From Sabellastarte sp. h YS-2021 (lineage: Eukaryota > Annelida > Polychaeta > Sabellida > Sabellidae), in NCBI GenBank assembly GCA_964017235.1, contig OZ024934.1, positions 77,776,706 through 77,840,705 of the forward strand: a stretch of DNA of 64,000 nt, read 5' to 3'. Position 1 is the first letter of the stretch. The number at the start of each line of letters is the position of its first letter. The position numbers and the translations under genes are program-made. This document shows, piece after piece, positions 12,812-24,479 of this stretch. The notes under the pieces were generated by a model. The model worked only from the letters and a program-made list of their open reading frames with translations, had not been told where the DNA came from and searched no databases.

Positions 12812-13249
12812 ACCAGATCAGGAGTTTAACACACTTTCTGGAATTCCCATAATGTGAAGAGATCTGCCTTGATAAACCAGATCTGGAGCTTAACACACTT
12901 TCTGGAATTCCCATAAGTTGAAGAAATCTGCTTTAATAAACCAGATCAGGAGTTTAACACACCTTCTGGAATTCCCATAATGTGAAGAGATTTGCTTTAC
13001 CAGACCAGAACTTTAACACACCTTCTGGAATTCCCATAATGTGGAGAGATTTGCTTTACCAGACCAGAACTTTAACACACCTTCTGGAATTCCCATAATG
13101 TGAAGAGATTTGCTTTACCAGACCAGAACTTTAACACACCTTCTGGAATTCCCATAATGTGGAGAGATTTGCTTTAATAAACCAGACCAGAACTTTAACA
13201 CACCTTTTGGAATTCCCATAATGTGAAGAAATCTTCTTTAATAAACTTA
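12812..13249 (+). repeat. Seven-unit minisatellite abutting the splice donor of exon 1c
   Basis: Seven tandem units of 59-64 bp start at 12827, 12891, 12955, 13014, 13073, 13132 and 13196. They share TAACACACCTTCTGGAATTC and CCATAATGTGAAGAGAT. Length differs only by a 5-nt AATAA-type indel. The last unit ends directly at the GTAAG donor (minus strand) of exon 1c, so the array occupies the first 440 bases of that intron. Confidence 0.95.
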
Positions 13250-13250
13250 C

Positions 13251-13382
13251 CTTAATACCACCCACATAGGAGGCCATCTTAGCACCACCACCCTCAAACA
13301 CAAGGTTCTCAAATTCAAACTCATACTTTTTAAACTGATTGAGTTTTTCCTGCAGTTCCTCATCTATTTTTATGGTTGCCAT
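13251..13382 (-). CDS. Patatin-like phospholipase, first coding exon, copy c (proximal)
   Basis: This 132-nt exon gives 44 codons from an ATG at 13382-13380 to ATT-AAG, then a GTAAG donor. Residues 25-44 read E-N-L-V-F-E-G-G-G-A-K-M-A-S-Y-V-G-G-I-K, the glycine-rich oxyanion loop that opens patatin domains. The first 24 residues are charged and helix-prone, with no signal peptide. It joins exon 2 in phase 0. The canonical Gly after Lys in G-G-G-x-K-G is Met here, as in the other two copies. It differs from copy b at three residues (12, 15 and 21). The open frame runs through the donor into the intronic minisatellite, but that extension is not protein-like. A GAAAATGG start context is shared with copy b. 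I infer an alternative first exon; a separate gene is possible if downstream exons were lost. Confidence 0.85.
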
Positions 13383-14890
13383 TTTCAGAACATCTTACCA
13401 TTTACTTTCACTTTTAGCCCAAGAGCTTATGACTGTTAATTGGAAATTCGAAAGTATCCATAAAGGTTTACCGTCGGGTAGAATAATGGTATAACATTCA
13501 AAGCATATTAAACATATATCCTATTCCAACTCTATCCAGTAATTTTCTGTTCCGATCCAGTTCAACCATGTACTGTATGTTTAGCACTTCAACCCACAGT
13601 AATATATTAAATTTATTCTGCAAAGTACATACATAAAAAGAACAAAAAGAAGCTGAGCTTAAGAATGTATTAATCCAAATCATCAAATTTGGCATATGTA
13701 TATAGATTACTTTATATCCTTGCAGTGCCTTATCAATTTTATTTGTGGCAATATATAAGCAGGTGAGCATCTAGCCACAGATCCCAAACTTATCAAAAAG
13801 TTCAGTGCATCCCATGATCACTTATGTGACTGTCAAGTGACCAAAAGCAACACCATAAGGCATTTTACGCAAACTGTCGCAAACAGAAAGTATATGTATA
13901 AATTTGCTAACATTTAACTGAACGTTTTCCTGAAATGATGCCACATCAATATGGTGAAGCACGTATGCATGCCTGACTAATCCAAATCAATGTCCATCTA
14001 AGTTTCTATATAGTCTTTTCAAGCACATACTTTCTCACAAATTAATTTAAATAACACTTGATTGTTTTAAGTTAACACGTAAGGTTTACAATTAATCATA
14101 TCACTGCCGTTGCTTTATTATGCTCCTTGTGCATTATTACTGTTTAACACATGTCAGGGCAGAACAACTGAATATGGAAAGGGCAGAAAAACTGAATATG
14201 AAAAAAAAACAATCACCATAAATTAGACTATGATTATGCCGGTAAATAATGAACTACTGTTTTATAGTTGATGAGTGATTTGCATCAGACTGTATGCCAT
14301 CAATCTCTTGAATCCTGTGCTTGTGGATATATCCTGTCATTATTTTAACAGCAGGTAAACAAATGGATACAGAAACTTAAACTCAAATATTGTCCAGAAT
14401 GAGTTGAACTTTCATCCAACATGACTAATTAGATTAATACAAGCTTAGAGGTATTATCCAAAATCACTATAAAACTATTACACAGGGTTTTATTGTATGA
14501 TATATATATCAATCAAGCTATCTCTAACCCTGAACTATCCAAGAGAGTTTGCTCTTTTATGGTAACTAAGCCAAAATGTTAAGCCACTGAGTCACACATT
14601 GCAGCCTAGACATCTAGTCGAGATTTCTAGAAACCACTTCTGCTACTTATACTCTGCTGCATTGTAGGTGAAGTTTTTCACCCTGTGTTAATGATAATAG
14701 TCTTGCTCATGGATCAAGGCTTGGCCTCCAATTTAATTCTTCACCAAATTGTGATAAGTCATATACACTGGTCAGTTAAAGTATGGTTACCCAGTGAAGC
14801 TTATCACCTGTTGAACAAACCCAGGATAACAAATAACCAGTATTGGCTGATTTGCCATTATTTAGACATTTGCTTTTGTCAGAAGTAGCA

Positions 14891-15121
14891 GGGGCCACAG
14901 TGGCGCAGTGGTAACACACTCGCCTCCCACCTCTGAGGTTGGTGGTTCAAATCCCAGTCCTTATGTGGGAAAGTTGGTAGCTACTTACTGATGGTCGGCA
15001 GTTTACAGTACAGAATCTTGACCAACTGTATGTACTGGTTTCCTCTGCCCACAAAACTACCCATCGTGATATAACCTACACAGTGTTGAAAGCGATGTAA
15101 AACCCCAAATAAATAAATAAA
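14891..15121 (+). mobile_element. tRNA-derived SINE with a 12-bp target-site duplication
   Basis: Head GGGGCCACAGTGGCGCAGTG, B-box-like GGTGGTTCAAATCCC, the shared body and a CCCCAAATAAATAAATAAA tail. Flanked on both sides by TTGTCAGAAGTA, a perfect 12-bp target duplication. Confidence 0.93.
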
Positions 15122-16974
15122 ATTGTCAGAAGTAACTCCACAAGATACGACGTTTTATTTGGCTTTTTTATGCTGTCTGGTAATCCCAATTTACACTTTC
15201 CAATGGAAATATAGTTTGAAAATGAGCCCCCAAAGTTTAAGTTCATGTCAAATTAGTTTGAAGAGCAAAAATTTTAGAGTATTTCCAAACTTGCAACTAA
15301 TATTTTTTAACTCAATTCCACCCTCAAGAGATTGTTTCCCAGCTGCTCTGATAGTGTTGTGCCTAGTGTAATCTTATGCTGTATGCATATGACTTTTCTT
15401 TTATTTCCAATAGGGAGTGTAATTGTGGCAACTGTGAATGCTCTATCCCGTTTTAAATAGGATTTTTTTTCACATTTATCAAAGATAGCCAGCTACTTAA
15501 TGTTATCATTAGGGAGGCATGCAATAAAACATGAAAATTACCCGAATAGAGATTTATCATAATTAGAAAGACAAAAACAGAATATTCCAGTTCTAGGACG
15601 AGGATATTATTCTTGGAGTGGTAAGATTTATTTTGAAATATACTTTCGACAAGTTATTGTACATTTATTATAAACCTATTAACCTTAAAGAATGCAAATA
15701 ACTATAGAACCCAACAGTCAACATAAAACTGAATTTTTAACCTTATATTTTCCCCAATTTCTACATAGACCTTAATGTAACAAAACTGAGCAGAAATTGT
15801 GTTAAAATGCATTTGTGGTAACGCATATAATATTGTTAAGGAAATACAGTTCTTAAAACAGTCAAAAAATTGAAATTTGTTTACACAAAATCAGCAAAAA
15901 GTATCCATACTAAAGGGCGCTGAGGAAATGAAAACATTTAACCTCATTTTGGGTTACCAAAGTTTAAATCTTTGTTTACAACAAATATATCATTGTATTA
16001 ATTGATACATTAAAATATACAGTGTCACATAGTTATAAATGTCCTTCATTTTTAAAATCATTGTATTTAAGCAGTTATCCTTTATTATTTAGCCTAATAC
16101 ATGGTTAGTTAATCACCAGGGGGGATATTGATTGATTGGGTACAAGATACCACAGCTTAAGAGCCGGAATTAAGAGTGAGAAAAAAGGCTGACAAAATGT
16201 CAGAGGATTTGCCCGGAGTCAATTTACCTTTACATTAACTATTACGTTGATGAGAAATAGTAAATAAAAAGAGCTTTATGAATAATAGGTTAAATTAAGT
16301 ATGTTTTAGGACAAGTTAAGGCTTAAATTTAATTCAATTAATGCATTTATTGCGTGGCATAAGTTGTCAGACATTACTGCGGGGCTCATAGGACATTAAG
16401 TTTACATAATGGAGTGTCACTCTGCCATTATCTATATGATAATATAAAACTCAGCATATGATTTTGAATGTCTTCAGGGTATCAGCCTTCATAATGGTTT
16501 TTGTCTAGTATGTACTAACCAAATGTAAAATATATCAATCAAAAGAAGTTATATCAAAAAGACAATTATTTTTCATTGATATAAATGTCTTATTTGTTGT
16601 TGTTTTTTTTATATTTTTTTTTCAGTGGTGACATAAAATAAGAAATTTACCAGAACTGCTGGTGATGTTTGTCTTGACTCATGATAAATATAAATTTCCA
16701 ATTTACAAGGGTTTACTTTTTTACATTTATTATTGACCAATTTTTAATAATTCGTAAAGCCTAGTAAAGTCATTTCTGTATGGATTTTATTGCAACAAAA
16801 ACGAATGCAATCTTTCAATAAATATCTTGCTAAAATATTATATAACATATCTAAATGTAACATAGTTTTTAAAATATTGCCCATGGTAAATTCTTTACAA
16901 TTGAATAATTCTTACATGACAATCACGATTTTGTTGTTTGCACATGCAAATTTGTGCTTCAATTATTGGATTTA

Positions 16975-17319
16975 AATTACACCTGAGAGTTTTTCTTTTG
17001 TTAAAAGCGTCCAATATCTTTCATAGGTTAATGGCCAAGTAAGTGTCCAATATTGGAAAATAATGGACTGTTTACGAGGTAAATTACACCGCTTCCTTAA
17101 TTTACAATTTATAATTTTAAGATGTTGTTGAATATCCTTACTTTTTAGTTCTATAGTTCTGTTTTTTTTTAGGTTTTTATGATCATTTTAGTTGAAATAA
17201 ATGTAAAAGGGTTTCTTTGGAAATGTGCTAGAAACCTCTATATTTGGTCAAATCACAAAGTGGCCAATAGTGAAAGATAATGGACACTTTTAACAAACGA
17301 AAAACTCTCAGGTGTAATT
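16975..17319. mobile_element. Foldback MITE, about 345 bp
   Basis: 49-bp terminal inverted repeats (16975-17023 and 17271-17319) begin AATTACACCTGAGAGTTTTT and end near ATCTTTCA, with only a few mismatches. There is no coding capacity inside. Flanking bases give no clear target duplication, so the superfamily is unknown. Confidence 0.85.
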
Positions 17320-17379
17320 CAATGTACCAAAATATGTACCAAAAATATAGAAATGAAGAGTACTGATGTTAAACAATAT

Positions 17380-17545
17380 CTTAATAAGTACAAATTAAGG
17401 AAGAGGTGTAATTAAAGTAGGTTAATAGTCTTGTAAGTGTCCAATATTAGAAAATAATAGATCGCTGACTCAGTCCCTTCCGGACCTCGTAAACAATACA
17501 TCGTTTTCTAATATTGGACACTTACTTGGTCATTATCCTATACAT
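17380..17545. repeat. Second foldback unit related to the adjacent MITE
   Basis: Contains GTAAGTGTCCAATATTAGAA near 17431 and its inverse (TTCTAATATTGGACACTTAC) near 17505. The same phrase lies inside the neighbouring MITE at about 17039. The segment AAATTAAGGAAGAGGTGTAA (17392) is the inverse of 17082-17103. The block appears to be a nested or rearranged second copy. Confidence 0.75.
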
Positions 17546-17610
17546 GGATTCTTGTTTAACAAGGAGTTAAACAGTCATTGTGGTATTTACCATAATGTTA
17601 AAAGTTTTAC

Positions 17611-17642
17611 CTTAATACCACCGACACAGCAGGCGATCTCAG
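17611..17642 (-). pseudogene. Relic of the 3' end of the patatin first exon
   Basis: The plus-strand bases TTACCTTAATACCACC continue into a segment matching the last ~32 bases of exon 1 copies b and c, with about six mismatches, preceded by the complement of a GTAAAA donor-like site. Similarity stops before the GGGAK codons, where the sequence turns into a G-rich stretch and a 21-base C run. It lies only 115 bp downstream of exon 1b. I read it as a broken fourth copy of the exon. Confidence 0.6.
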
Positions 17643-17663
17643 AGGAGGCGGGAGGCAAGCGAG

Positions 17664-17684
17664 CCCCCCCCCCCCCCCCCCCCC
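17664..17684 (+). repeat. Poly-C tract (21 bases)
   Basis: Pure cytosine run between the exon relic and exon 1b. Confidence 0.95.
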
Positions 17685-17755
17685 ACTACAACAAAGATTT
17701 AAACATGCCTTTTGGTACTTTTGTAATGTTATATGATTTATTTCAATAGACTTAC

Positions 17756-17887
17756 CTTAATTCCACCCACATAAGAAGCCATCTTAGCACCACCACCCTC
17801 AAAAACAAGGTTCTCAAACTCAAAGTCATACTTCTTAAACTGATCGAGTTTGTCTTGCAATTCCTCATCAATCTTTATGGTAGCCAT
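17756..17887 (-). CDS. Patatin-like phospholipase, first coding exon, copy b (middle)
   Basis: This 132-nt exon gives 44 codons from ATG at 17887-17885 to ATT-AAG, followed by GTAAGTCTATT, which resembles the copy c donor region (GTAAGTTTATT). Residues 27-44 carry the same glycine-rich loop as copy c (L-V-F-E-G-G-G-A-K-M-A-S-Y-V-G-G-I-K). The three differences from copy c (E12D, N15D, E21D) are all changes to Asp in the helical N-terminus. Length, phase, donor and start context (TTGAAAATGGC) are conserved, so the frame is being maintained. Its frame closes soon after the donor, so a simple open-frame search misses it. Inferred as an alternative first exon spliced to exon 2 at 1423 across a 16.3-kb intron. 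Confidence 0.85.
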
Positions 17888-20800
17888 TTTCAAACCTTTA
17901 ATCATTTACTTTTAAATTATAGGTCACTAGTTTAAGAATGTATATTCCAAATTGTAAAGTTCCCGAAATATTTATCCTTGGAAATTATTGGCATCGCATT
18001 AAAAACATACTTTATTTCTGTCATGACTATATCCTGAATTTTACTTCTGTCCTGATTGAATCCTGAATATACGTTCTGCTTTGGGTAAGTTATGTATATT
18101 TAAAAGTTTGAGTCGTGGTAGTATTTCAAGCTAAATACTTCTAAATTTGATTCATTATGTCTATCATAAGCATTACGTTTGCTATAAATTTAAAAAAACC
18201 TTTATTCTAAGAAGTTTTACTTTATTCGAAAGACTAAATTTAATTTATATATAATGATTTTTTTTTTCAAAAGCAACAAATGAATGAATTACAACTAAAG
18301 AAAAAAAGTTACTTTTTTTGAATTGATCAATTCTACAAAGAGCTCAAGTAACTTAAGTAGAGAATAATTATTTTTAAACAATCAAAAGTGGATCAGAGAA
18401 AAGGGAGAAAAGTCTTTATTGAAGGATTAGAATAGCCCAATCACAGCACGTACCCCAAGATTATTTCTCTCATATCCATGAAATATTTTGGTGGTGAAGA
18501 GTAACTCTTTCAAGTTATATGTTCATCATCCTGATAAAATATTTAAATGTTCAGCTATTTTAAATCAACGACCACTATTCAAAACCAACACACCATAAGA
18601 AGATATATCCAAATTACCAACAGAAGAATATTTTGAAACTGAAATTAGGTTAATTAAAATCAAAGAATTCTGCACTCTCGAGAATATGCTAACTTTATTA
18701 TATCCTTGATATAGTTGACTCCATGCAACACATGAGCTATTCCATCTAGAATGTGCTAATGTGTATAGCTGTTCTTCATTATGGTGACATAAACTACACT
18801 ATATACAAAATAAATAAATGAAAATACAGAAAAAGTTGAGTATACAGTCATCTGATTGGCTGATAGGTCATTTTAAAACAAGATATATGACCATGGGAAA
18901 TTAGGTTAACTGCTGGTCAATAAAAATGATGTCTTTTAAACTAAATATATTCAATATACTGTGCGAGTTGAATATATCCACCTGTAGCTACGTTTGTGTG
19001 CTTTTGATCTCAAATGTCTATATGCTACATTTCACCAATAATATTCCCCTTCAGTTATGTTGGGCTTCTCCCTCGTACTGAGCCAACTTGTTTCTGCATT
19101 TACTCCCTATTATCCAGTCAAGCTCCATTCTGGTAATCTTAGTTTCTCCTTTTGGTGGAGCTTAAATCAGGTTTGGACTCTCCATATTACCTTATTCACA
19201 CCCAACAGTCACATCCTTCTTACAGAGAAGATGGTCACTAATGAAATCTGGCGTGGTGACTCAGGATATCTTCCTAAAGTATTAGCCTTTCTCAAAACTC
19301 AGGGATTTTAGGGAGAAAGAATCAATGGGACATATATTACAGCATTTTCCAAAGTATCATAACTGCAGAGGATATTTTGTATTTTTATGCAAGTACAATG
19401 AAAATACCAATAATTTAGCAACAATTTCTTGGTCTAATACAATGTAGAACTGTTGTAAAATAGCTTTGGGTGGAAGCTACAGCCGCAAATAAGACTGGCA
19501 TGATTTATATTTGTGGTAGCTCAGTGTGTCATTTTGGTCATAATATTTTTTTAACAGGAACAATACACTTACTCCGAGGAACACATGCTGGTATAAGAAG
19601 GTAAGCCAAAAACAGTCATCTAAGTTCCAAATTTAAAATTCTAAAAGACTGTATTTGTAAATTTGAATGTTCTGAATTTTAAACAGTATATTTGGCATTA
19701 TGAATCACTATTCTAATATGTTATTGAAATACTGTATTTTATATTCTGCATTTCGAATTTGGTTGGCTGTTTCAGTTCTTACATAAACGTAAGATGTTCA
19801 AACATGGTCATTTAACTTTTTACTATCTTGGGAATTATTTACACTGCTGTTCCATTTGCTGCCCCCTACCCATCTCATATCTCCCCCATATGCCATTAGT
19901 TTTCATTCACAATAAATACATCCATCATTTTACGTGGTTGTCCACCAAGCTAGTTTGAAGCACTTGATATTCTAACTGTACAAAGATTTTTATTTGCCTT
20001 CTATTGCAGCACGCATAGATATACAAGAAGTATACAAGAACCTCTGCAGTTTCTCCATCCTTCCTTTGTTACAATACATAGCACTATGTTATGGCAGCTG
20101 TTGGAAAAGAGTGGGGATGTCCTACAAATGATATTGAATTAAATACTAGTACCAAGCGTGAAAAATTTAATCCACAGTAGTTAATTCACAACATTATCAA
20201 GCCTAAATTACCAGCCCAGATAAACTACATCAGCGAATACAGTTATCATTTCCATTTTCATTGCTACAACAAAGTCTATCAATAGTCAATGTGTTATTTT
20301 CCATTCTGAAATTGACATTTTCATTGTAATAATTATATAAGCACATTTCAGCTGGAATTAGGTACTGGCAGAGTACAGTACACGATCAAAGAAACATTGA
20401 TTGACTTAAACTGCACACTTAATATTTTTCACAATATAATTACATAAAACTAAACTAGAAGAGTTAATATATTGTGACCTTTATTTTAAATTTGAAGTCT
20501 TTGCTAAGGCTAGTGAAAAACCCCAAAAAACACTGATTGATTGGATTGTAACAAATAACAGACCAAGCCTTGACAACAAGGAATTACCAGCACTTTTGCA
20601 CACCTGGGAATAATGAAAGCTAATAAAAATCAGAATATTGTACTCTAGTGCCCAGATGTTTACTGTTACATAATCACTCCAATTGGCAGATAATTCACTG
20701 CAATATTTTGAAACCTTCAGAGGATAATAAAACAGTGCCGACTGCTACTCTATTCACACTACAGTCATTGTTGACAATTATGTAGGGTTGAAGCAGATTA

Positions 20801-20930
20801 CAGTGTGAATACTTTCAATCCTGGTTGAGTGTGTTCACAAAACAGGGTATATAATCAGCATTGACATATTTCAAAAATATGAGTACAGTATAGCCCCTCA
20901 AATTAGCTTATGAAACATAAACAATTTTGA

Positions 20931-21156
20931 GGGGGCCACGGTGGCAGAGTGGTAACACTCTCGCCTCCCACCTCTGAGGCCGGGGTTCGGTTCCCGGCAC
21001 GGCCTCAAGTGGGAAAGCTGGTAGTTGCTTGCCGTTGGTCGGCAGTTTACAGTACAGAACCCTGACGAATTGTATGTACTGGTTTCCTCTGCCCTTCCAA
21101 CTACCCGTCGTGATATGACCTGTACAGTGTTGAAAGCGACGTAAAACCCCAAATAA
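20931..21156 (+). mobile_element. tRNA-derived SINE with a 14-bp target-site duplication
   Basis: Full-length copy: GGGGCCACGGTGGCAGAGTG head, GGGGTTCGGTTCCC B box, shared body and tail. Perfect flanking duplications ATAAACAATTTTGA at 20917-20930 and 21157-21170 mark a relatively recent insertion. Confidence 0.95.
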
Positions 21157-21250
21157 ATAAACAATTTTGAACTATTAATTTCTGTACTTGATAAAATTTA
21201 TAAAACATGCTAACTACATAGTATTTATGATACAGTTTAATCTGTTTCCT

Positions 21251-21263
21251 AGGTCAAAGGTCA
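21251..21263 (+). promoter_or_regulatory. Perfect DR1 nuclear-receptor half-site pair (possible)
   Basis: AGGTCAAAGGTCA is an exact direct repeat of AGGTCA with one spacer base, the consensus bound by RXR/HNF4-type receptors in animals. It lies 3.4 kb upstream of first exon b in the direction of transcription. The surrounding sequence has other AGGTCA words, so it may be a repeat relic and not a working element. Confidence 0.25.
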
Positions 21264-23884
21264 ATGTGTATAAGGAAGTTGGACCTTCAACTGGAGAGGT
21301 CAAAACAAGGTCAAATTCTCGTTTGATGAATTTACTTACATATTAGTCTGCACAAGATAAAAGTTTTAAAAGTTTTCAAAGATTTGAAAGGTTTTAAAAT
21401 CACCAAGCCCCAACTAAAGCTTGTGTGGAATTATAGCCCACAAAAGTGGTGGGTAAAATTGAGGGGGCCAGGGAGGCGTTATGGAGATAGGTCCAAACTG
21501 CAGCAGCAATTCTCCACAATCCATGGGCCATAATATGCTGTAGCTGAATGTTACTCTCACAGGCCAAAGTAGCCCCAGAACGCCTAAAGGTGTGGAACCC
21601 ATGTCTTGGGAGAGATATGCCAATATGTGTCAGAACATTCCTTAATCCATCCCTGATCGTAGTGTCAATAACTGGATGGAAAGGAAAAGATTAAGTGAAT
21701 GTGTCACCCACTAGACCATAGCAACAGAGCAAACTAGTGACAAACCACAGTGTCAGTGGTGCCCAATGCTGATTTTATCCCTTTTCATTGAGTTTAGTGG
21801 AGTGTTTCCATATCACACCCAGCCTTGACAGACACAGAAGGCCTGTTAATGGGCTTTGTTTTTATTCGACATAATAGAAAAATGGTTTACCTTGGGAGTT
21901 TGGAAAGGAAATAATAGACAAATATCAAATTATTGTCATTTTAACCTTAGGAATGGTGTTCATCAAAATCACTTACTCCTAGGTTACACAGTTCTATGCC
22001 GGCCTCACAAGCTACAAAAATCCAAAATTATTTAATTTGTCTGGGCTTATGTCTGGCTCAAATTGAATGTGTTTGTGGTTGCCTCTGAGGAATAGACACA
22101 GACTTAGACACACCTGGTAACCATGAAATGGAAGCCATGAAAGGTCATTAAGAATATAGACAAAAAAATCTTAAATTTAATTTCTCTTTAACAAGATACT
22201 ATTTTTGCATAAGAAAATAGACTTTAATGAGTGTAACTTTTGAAAATTCAGGCCTGTTTGTATACAGTGTACGACCCGGATCTTATCAGAAAAGTTATAC
22301 AGACACACACATTCGGATTATTAACGATAATACTAGTAAAATACAATAAACTAGCTGTCTACTCATGTGATATGGTGCACACTTTGTTAGTATTCCCCCA
22401 CCCCTTTTGCGTAGTGTTATATAATAATTTATTAAAATATGTCTTGAATGACAAATCTGCGCTAGTTCAAAGGCTTAAAGGCTACAAAACACATTATTCC
22501 TGTACTAAATCAAAAATCATTTTGTTTCATATATAATGACCAAGTGGCGCCAATGGGCCGAAGAGCCATTAAGTTTACATAATGGAAGTACCATGAGGGT
22601 TTTACTTATTATAAAACCCTGTGAATTGAAACCAGTTTATTGATTCAATAATTTGACTCCTTTTACCAAATGGTCAACCTGGACAATCTTTGCAAGGTTT
22701 CCTTTGGTGTGCATACCATATGGGGCTTTCACTAAATTAGTTCTACCGGGTTTTTTCAATACACAATCAACATTGTTTCACTATGCATCACTGGTTTTCC
22801 TTTATGGGGAAAATATAATTTTGGATAAAGCTTGAAAAGTTTGAATTTAATCTAACTGCCACAAAAGTTTAACCATGGATAATGATAATGGATAAAATAT
22901 GTATCTGTGACTTAGATTCTACAGGACAGAAGTACTTTCCAGAAAAAATTAGATTATTCATATGACAGTGTTCATGCAGTGGATAATTGGCTGTGGTGAG
23001 TGTTTCATGCTACTGTAATGATCTGTGCTTATTTTAAGACACTTGGTCACTCAGATAATGGATGGGCTACAAATTTCACCGAATGGTTGACCAAAATGGA
23101 TAATATTCCAAAATTGGAAATTTTGCAAATTGTCCCTTCAATAGAAAAGGGTCTGTAAAATGTTTTAACCAACTTAAATTGTCAATAGTCCTTGGTAAAA
23201 TAAAATACATATGTCTTCTTATCAGTCTTGGTTACAAATTAAATTTAAGTTTAAGTTTGAAGGAAAAAAAATAATTTTATCAAATAAACTGTGCCAGAAC
23301 ATGCCCTTTCCCGCTTCTCCTTAGCTGACCAATACGAGTACATTATAATATATAAAAACAGTTGATATTCATCATGTTACAAGTATTTGTGCATTATGGT
23401 GTAATTTTTAGATATTTACCAGCAATCTGCAGCATCAGCTTACTAGGGTATTTCTACTATTCCTACAATGTCTCAGCAGTACTTTGTCTTCAATAAAACT
23501 TTGTATAAATTGATATTTTGATATATTTATGGGATGTCCAAAAGTGAAAAAAAGCAGAATAAAAGTCTGTAGGACAGTAATTTTTGTCTATTCGATGGAT
23601 AGTATATTAAAATTCTACCTGACAAGGGTTATTTTATATTTGTTATCACATATGCAGTTCTTTTAGTCTTTCTAACTAGGCATAAATCATTACAGTTGTC
23701 AACACTTATAACATAGACAATGAGCCTCATTAATTATTGATAACTTGAAAGTATTTTTTCATATCAAATTATTGTATCGGAGCAAACACAAATAACCCTT
23801 TTGCATTTTACACAGAAACAATGTACCATACACAGACCTCGCATTAAATTCACTATTAGCAAACGTTTATTTGTCATTTTATGG

Positions 23885-24050
23885 CAATTTTAGGCAAACA
23901 GTGGCCTAGTGGGTTAGCATGTTTGGCATATAATCACAAACTGTAACCTCTCTGTGCTCAAACTCCCATTAAGTGGCAATGCTGAGAACCTGTCCTAATG
24001 TGACCCTGGCTGTTGAAGGGCACGTAAAACTATAATCTAAACTTTCTCTA
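23885..24050 (+). mobile_element. tRNA-derived SINE of a second family
   Basis: Head GTGGCCTAGTGGGTTAGCAT GTTTGGCAT followed by a B-box-like CTCAAACTCCC, and a body ending CTGGCTGTTGAAGGGCACGT AAAAC. The minus-strand element at 24480-24640 has the same head and body order. It is followed immediately by the T/G homopolymer block. Confidence 0.7.
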
Positions 24051-24055
24051 ACATT

Positions 24056-24091
24056 CTTTTTTTTTTTTTTTTTTTTTTGGGGGGGGGGGGG
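24056..24091 (+). repeat. T(n)G(n) homopolymer block
   Basis: About 23 T followed directly by 13 G. The long lysine/proline/glycine open frames on the minus strand across 23969-24427 come from this tract and from the C run at 24397. Confidence 0.95.
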
Positions 24092-24396
24092 TGGAAGGGG
24101 AGTGTGCATTGGGGTATGTTGGTGTGTCTTGAGGTTATGGTGCAGAAAAGCAATGCATAGGCTTAAATATATATCCAGTGAATTCATTGTGTATTGACTG
24201 AATGATTTTGGTTTTACATGGATTTGTGAAGGGATGAAGGAGAGTAAACGTGTAATGTTTCTGCACTGGAAACTATCAGGCACTGACAATCCGCTATAAG
24301 GTGTAACATTCCAGACAGAGAATTTGAACCTAGTATCAGAGATGTGGAAGGCCAGTAGATTATCAACTATACCACTGTTGTGACAACAAGACACAA

Positions 24397-24416
24397 CCCC
24401 CCCCCCCCCCCCCCCC
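24397..24416 (+). repeat. Poly-C tract (20 bases)
   Basis: Pure cytosine run, 300 bp from the T/G block. Confidence 0.95.
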
Positions 24417-24479
24417 ACCTTCCCCATTTAAAAAAGCTGAAATGAAAGCCTTTTCAAACATAAAAATTAGACCAAAAGT

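Larger units (their letters stand above)
1424..13250 (-). other. Large intron between exon 1 copy c and exon 2 of the patatin-like gene
   Basis: This is 11.8 kb of AT-rich intronic sequence with no supported coding region. It carries a three-unit repeat and a 5S-derived SINE near 4.4-4.9 kb, a 29-base C run at 2359-2387, tRNA-derived SINEs at 3.7, 10.1 and 10.5 kb, and a minisatellite at its 5' edge (12.8-13.25 kb). Short dispersed repeats near 5.7, 6.0, 7.5-7.7 and 9.6 kb resemble one another (phrases such as ACATTTCTACATTGTC and CTTTGTACCTCTG) but are too decayed to classify. Fragments near 8155-8215 and 8505-8560 look like minus-strand tRNA-type SINE heads. Confidence 0.6.
13383..17610. 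other. Sequence between first-exon copies c and b; no gene recognised
   Basis: No supported coding exon here. It contains a SINE at 14.9 kb and a foldback/MITE complex at 17.0-17.5 kb. If copy c is an alternative first exon, its promoter should lie in the few hundred bases right of 13382, but I cannot identify a TATA box or other core element with confidence. Confidence 0.5.

Noticed and set aside
12812-13249. CRISPR-like array
   Set aside because: The whole 59-64 bp unit is repeated without variable spacers, and the genome is eukaryotic. It is a minisatellite.
13131-13382. Open frame extending exon 1c through its donor for another 40 codons
   Set aside because: The extension translates the intronic minisatellite and ends in it. 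The GTAAG donor at the conserved position and the match to the two other 132-nt exons show the exon stops at 13251.
19556-19601. Possible 46-nt plus-strand exon (TTAACAG acceptor, GTAAG donor)
   Set aside because: The splice borders look good, but the product has no recognisable similarity in any frame and there are no partner exons nearby. Chance is likely in AT-rich sequence.
23969-24427. 152-codon minus-strand open frame
   Set aside because: It is made of translated poly-C/poly-G and T/G tracts plus SINE sequence, with long Gly, Lys and Pro runs and no domain.
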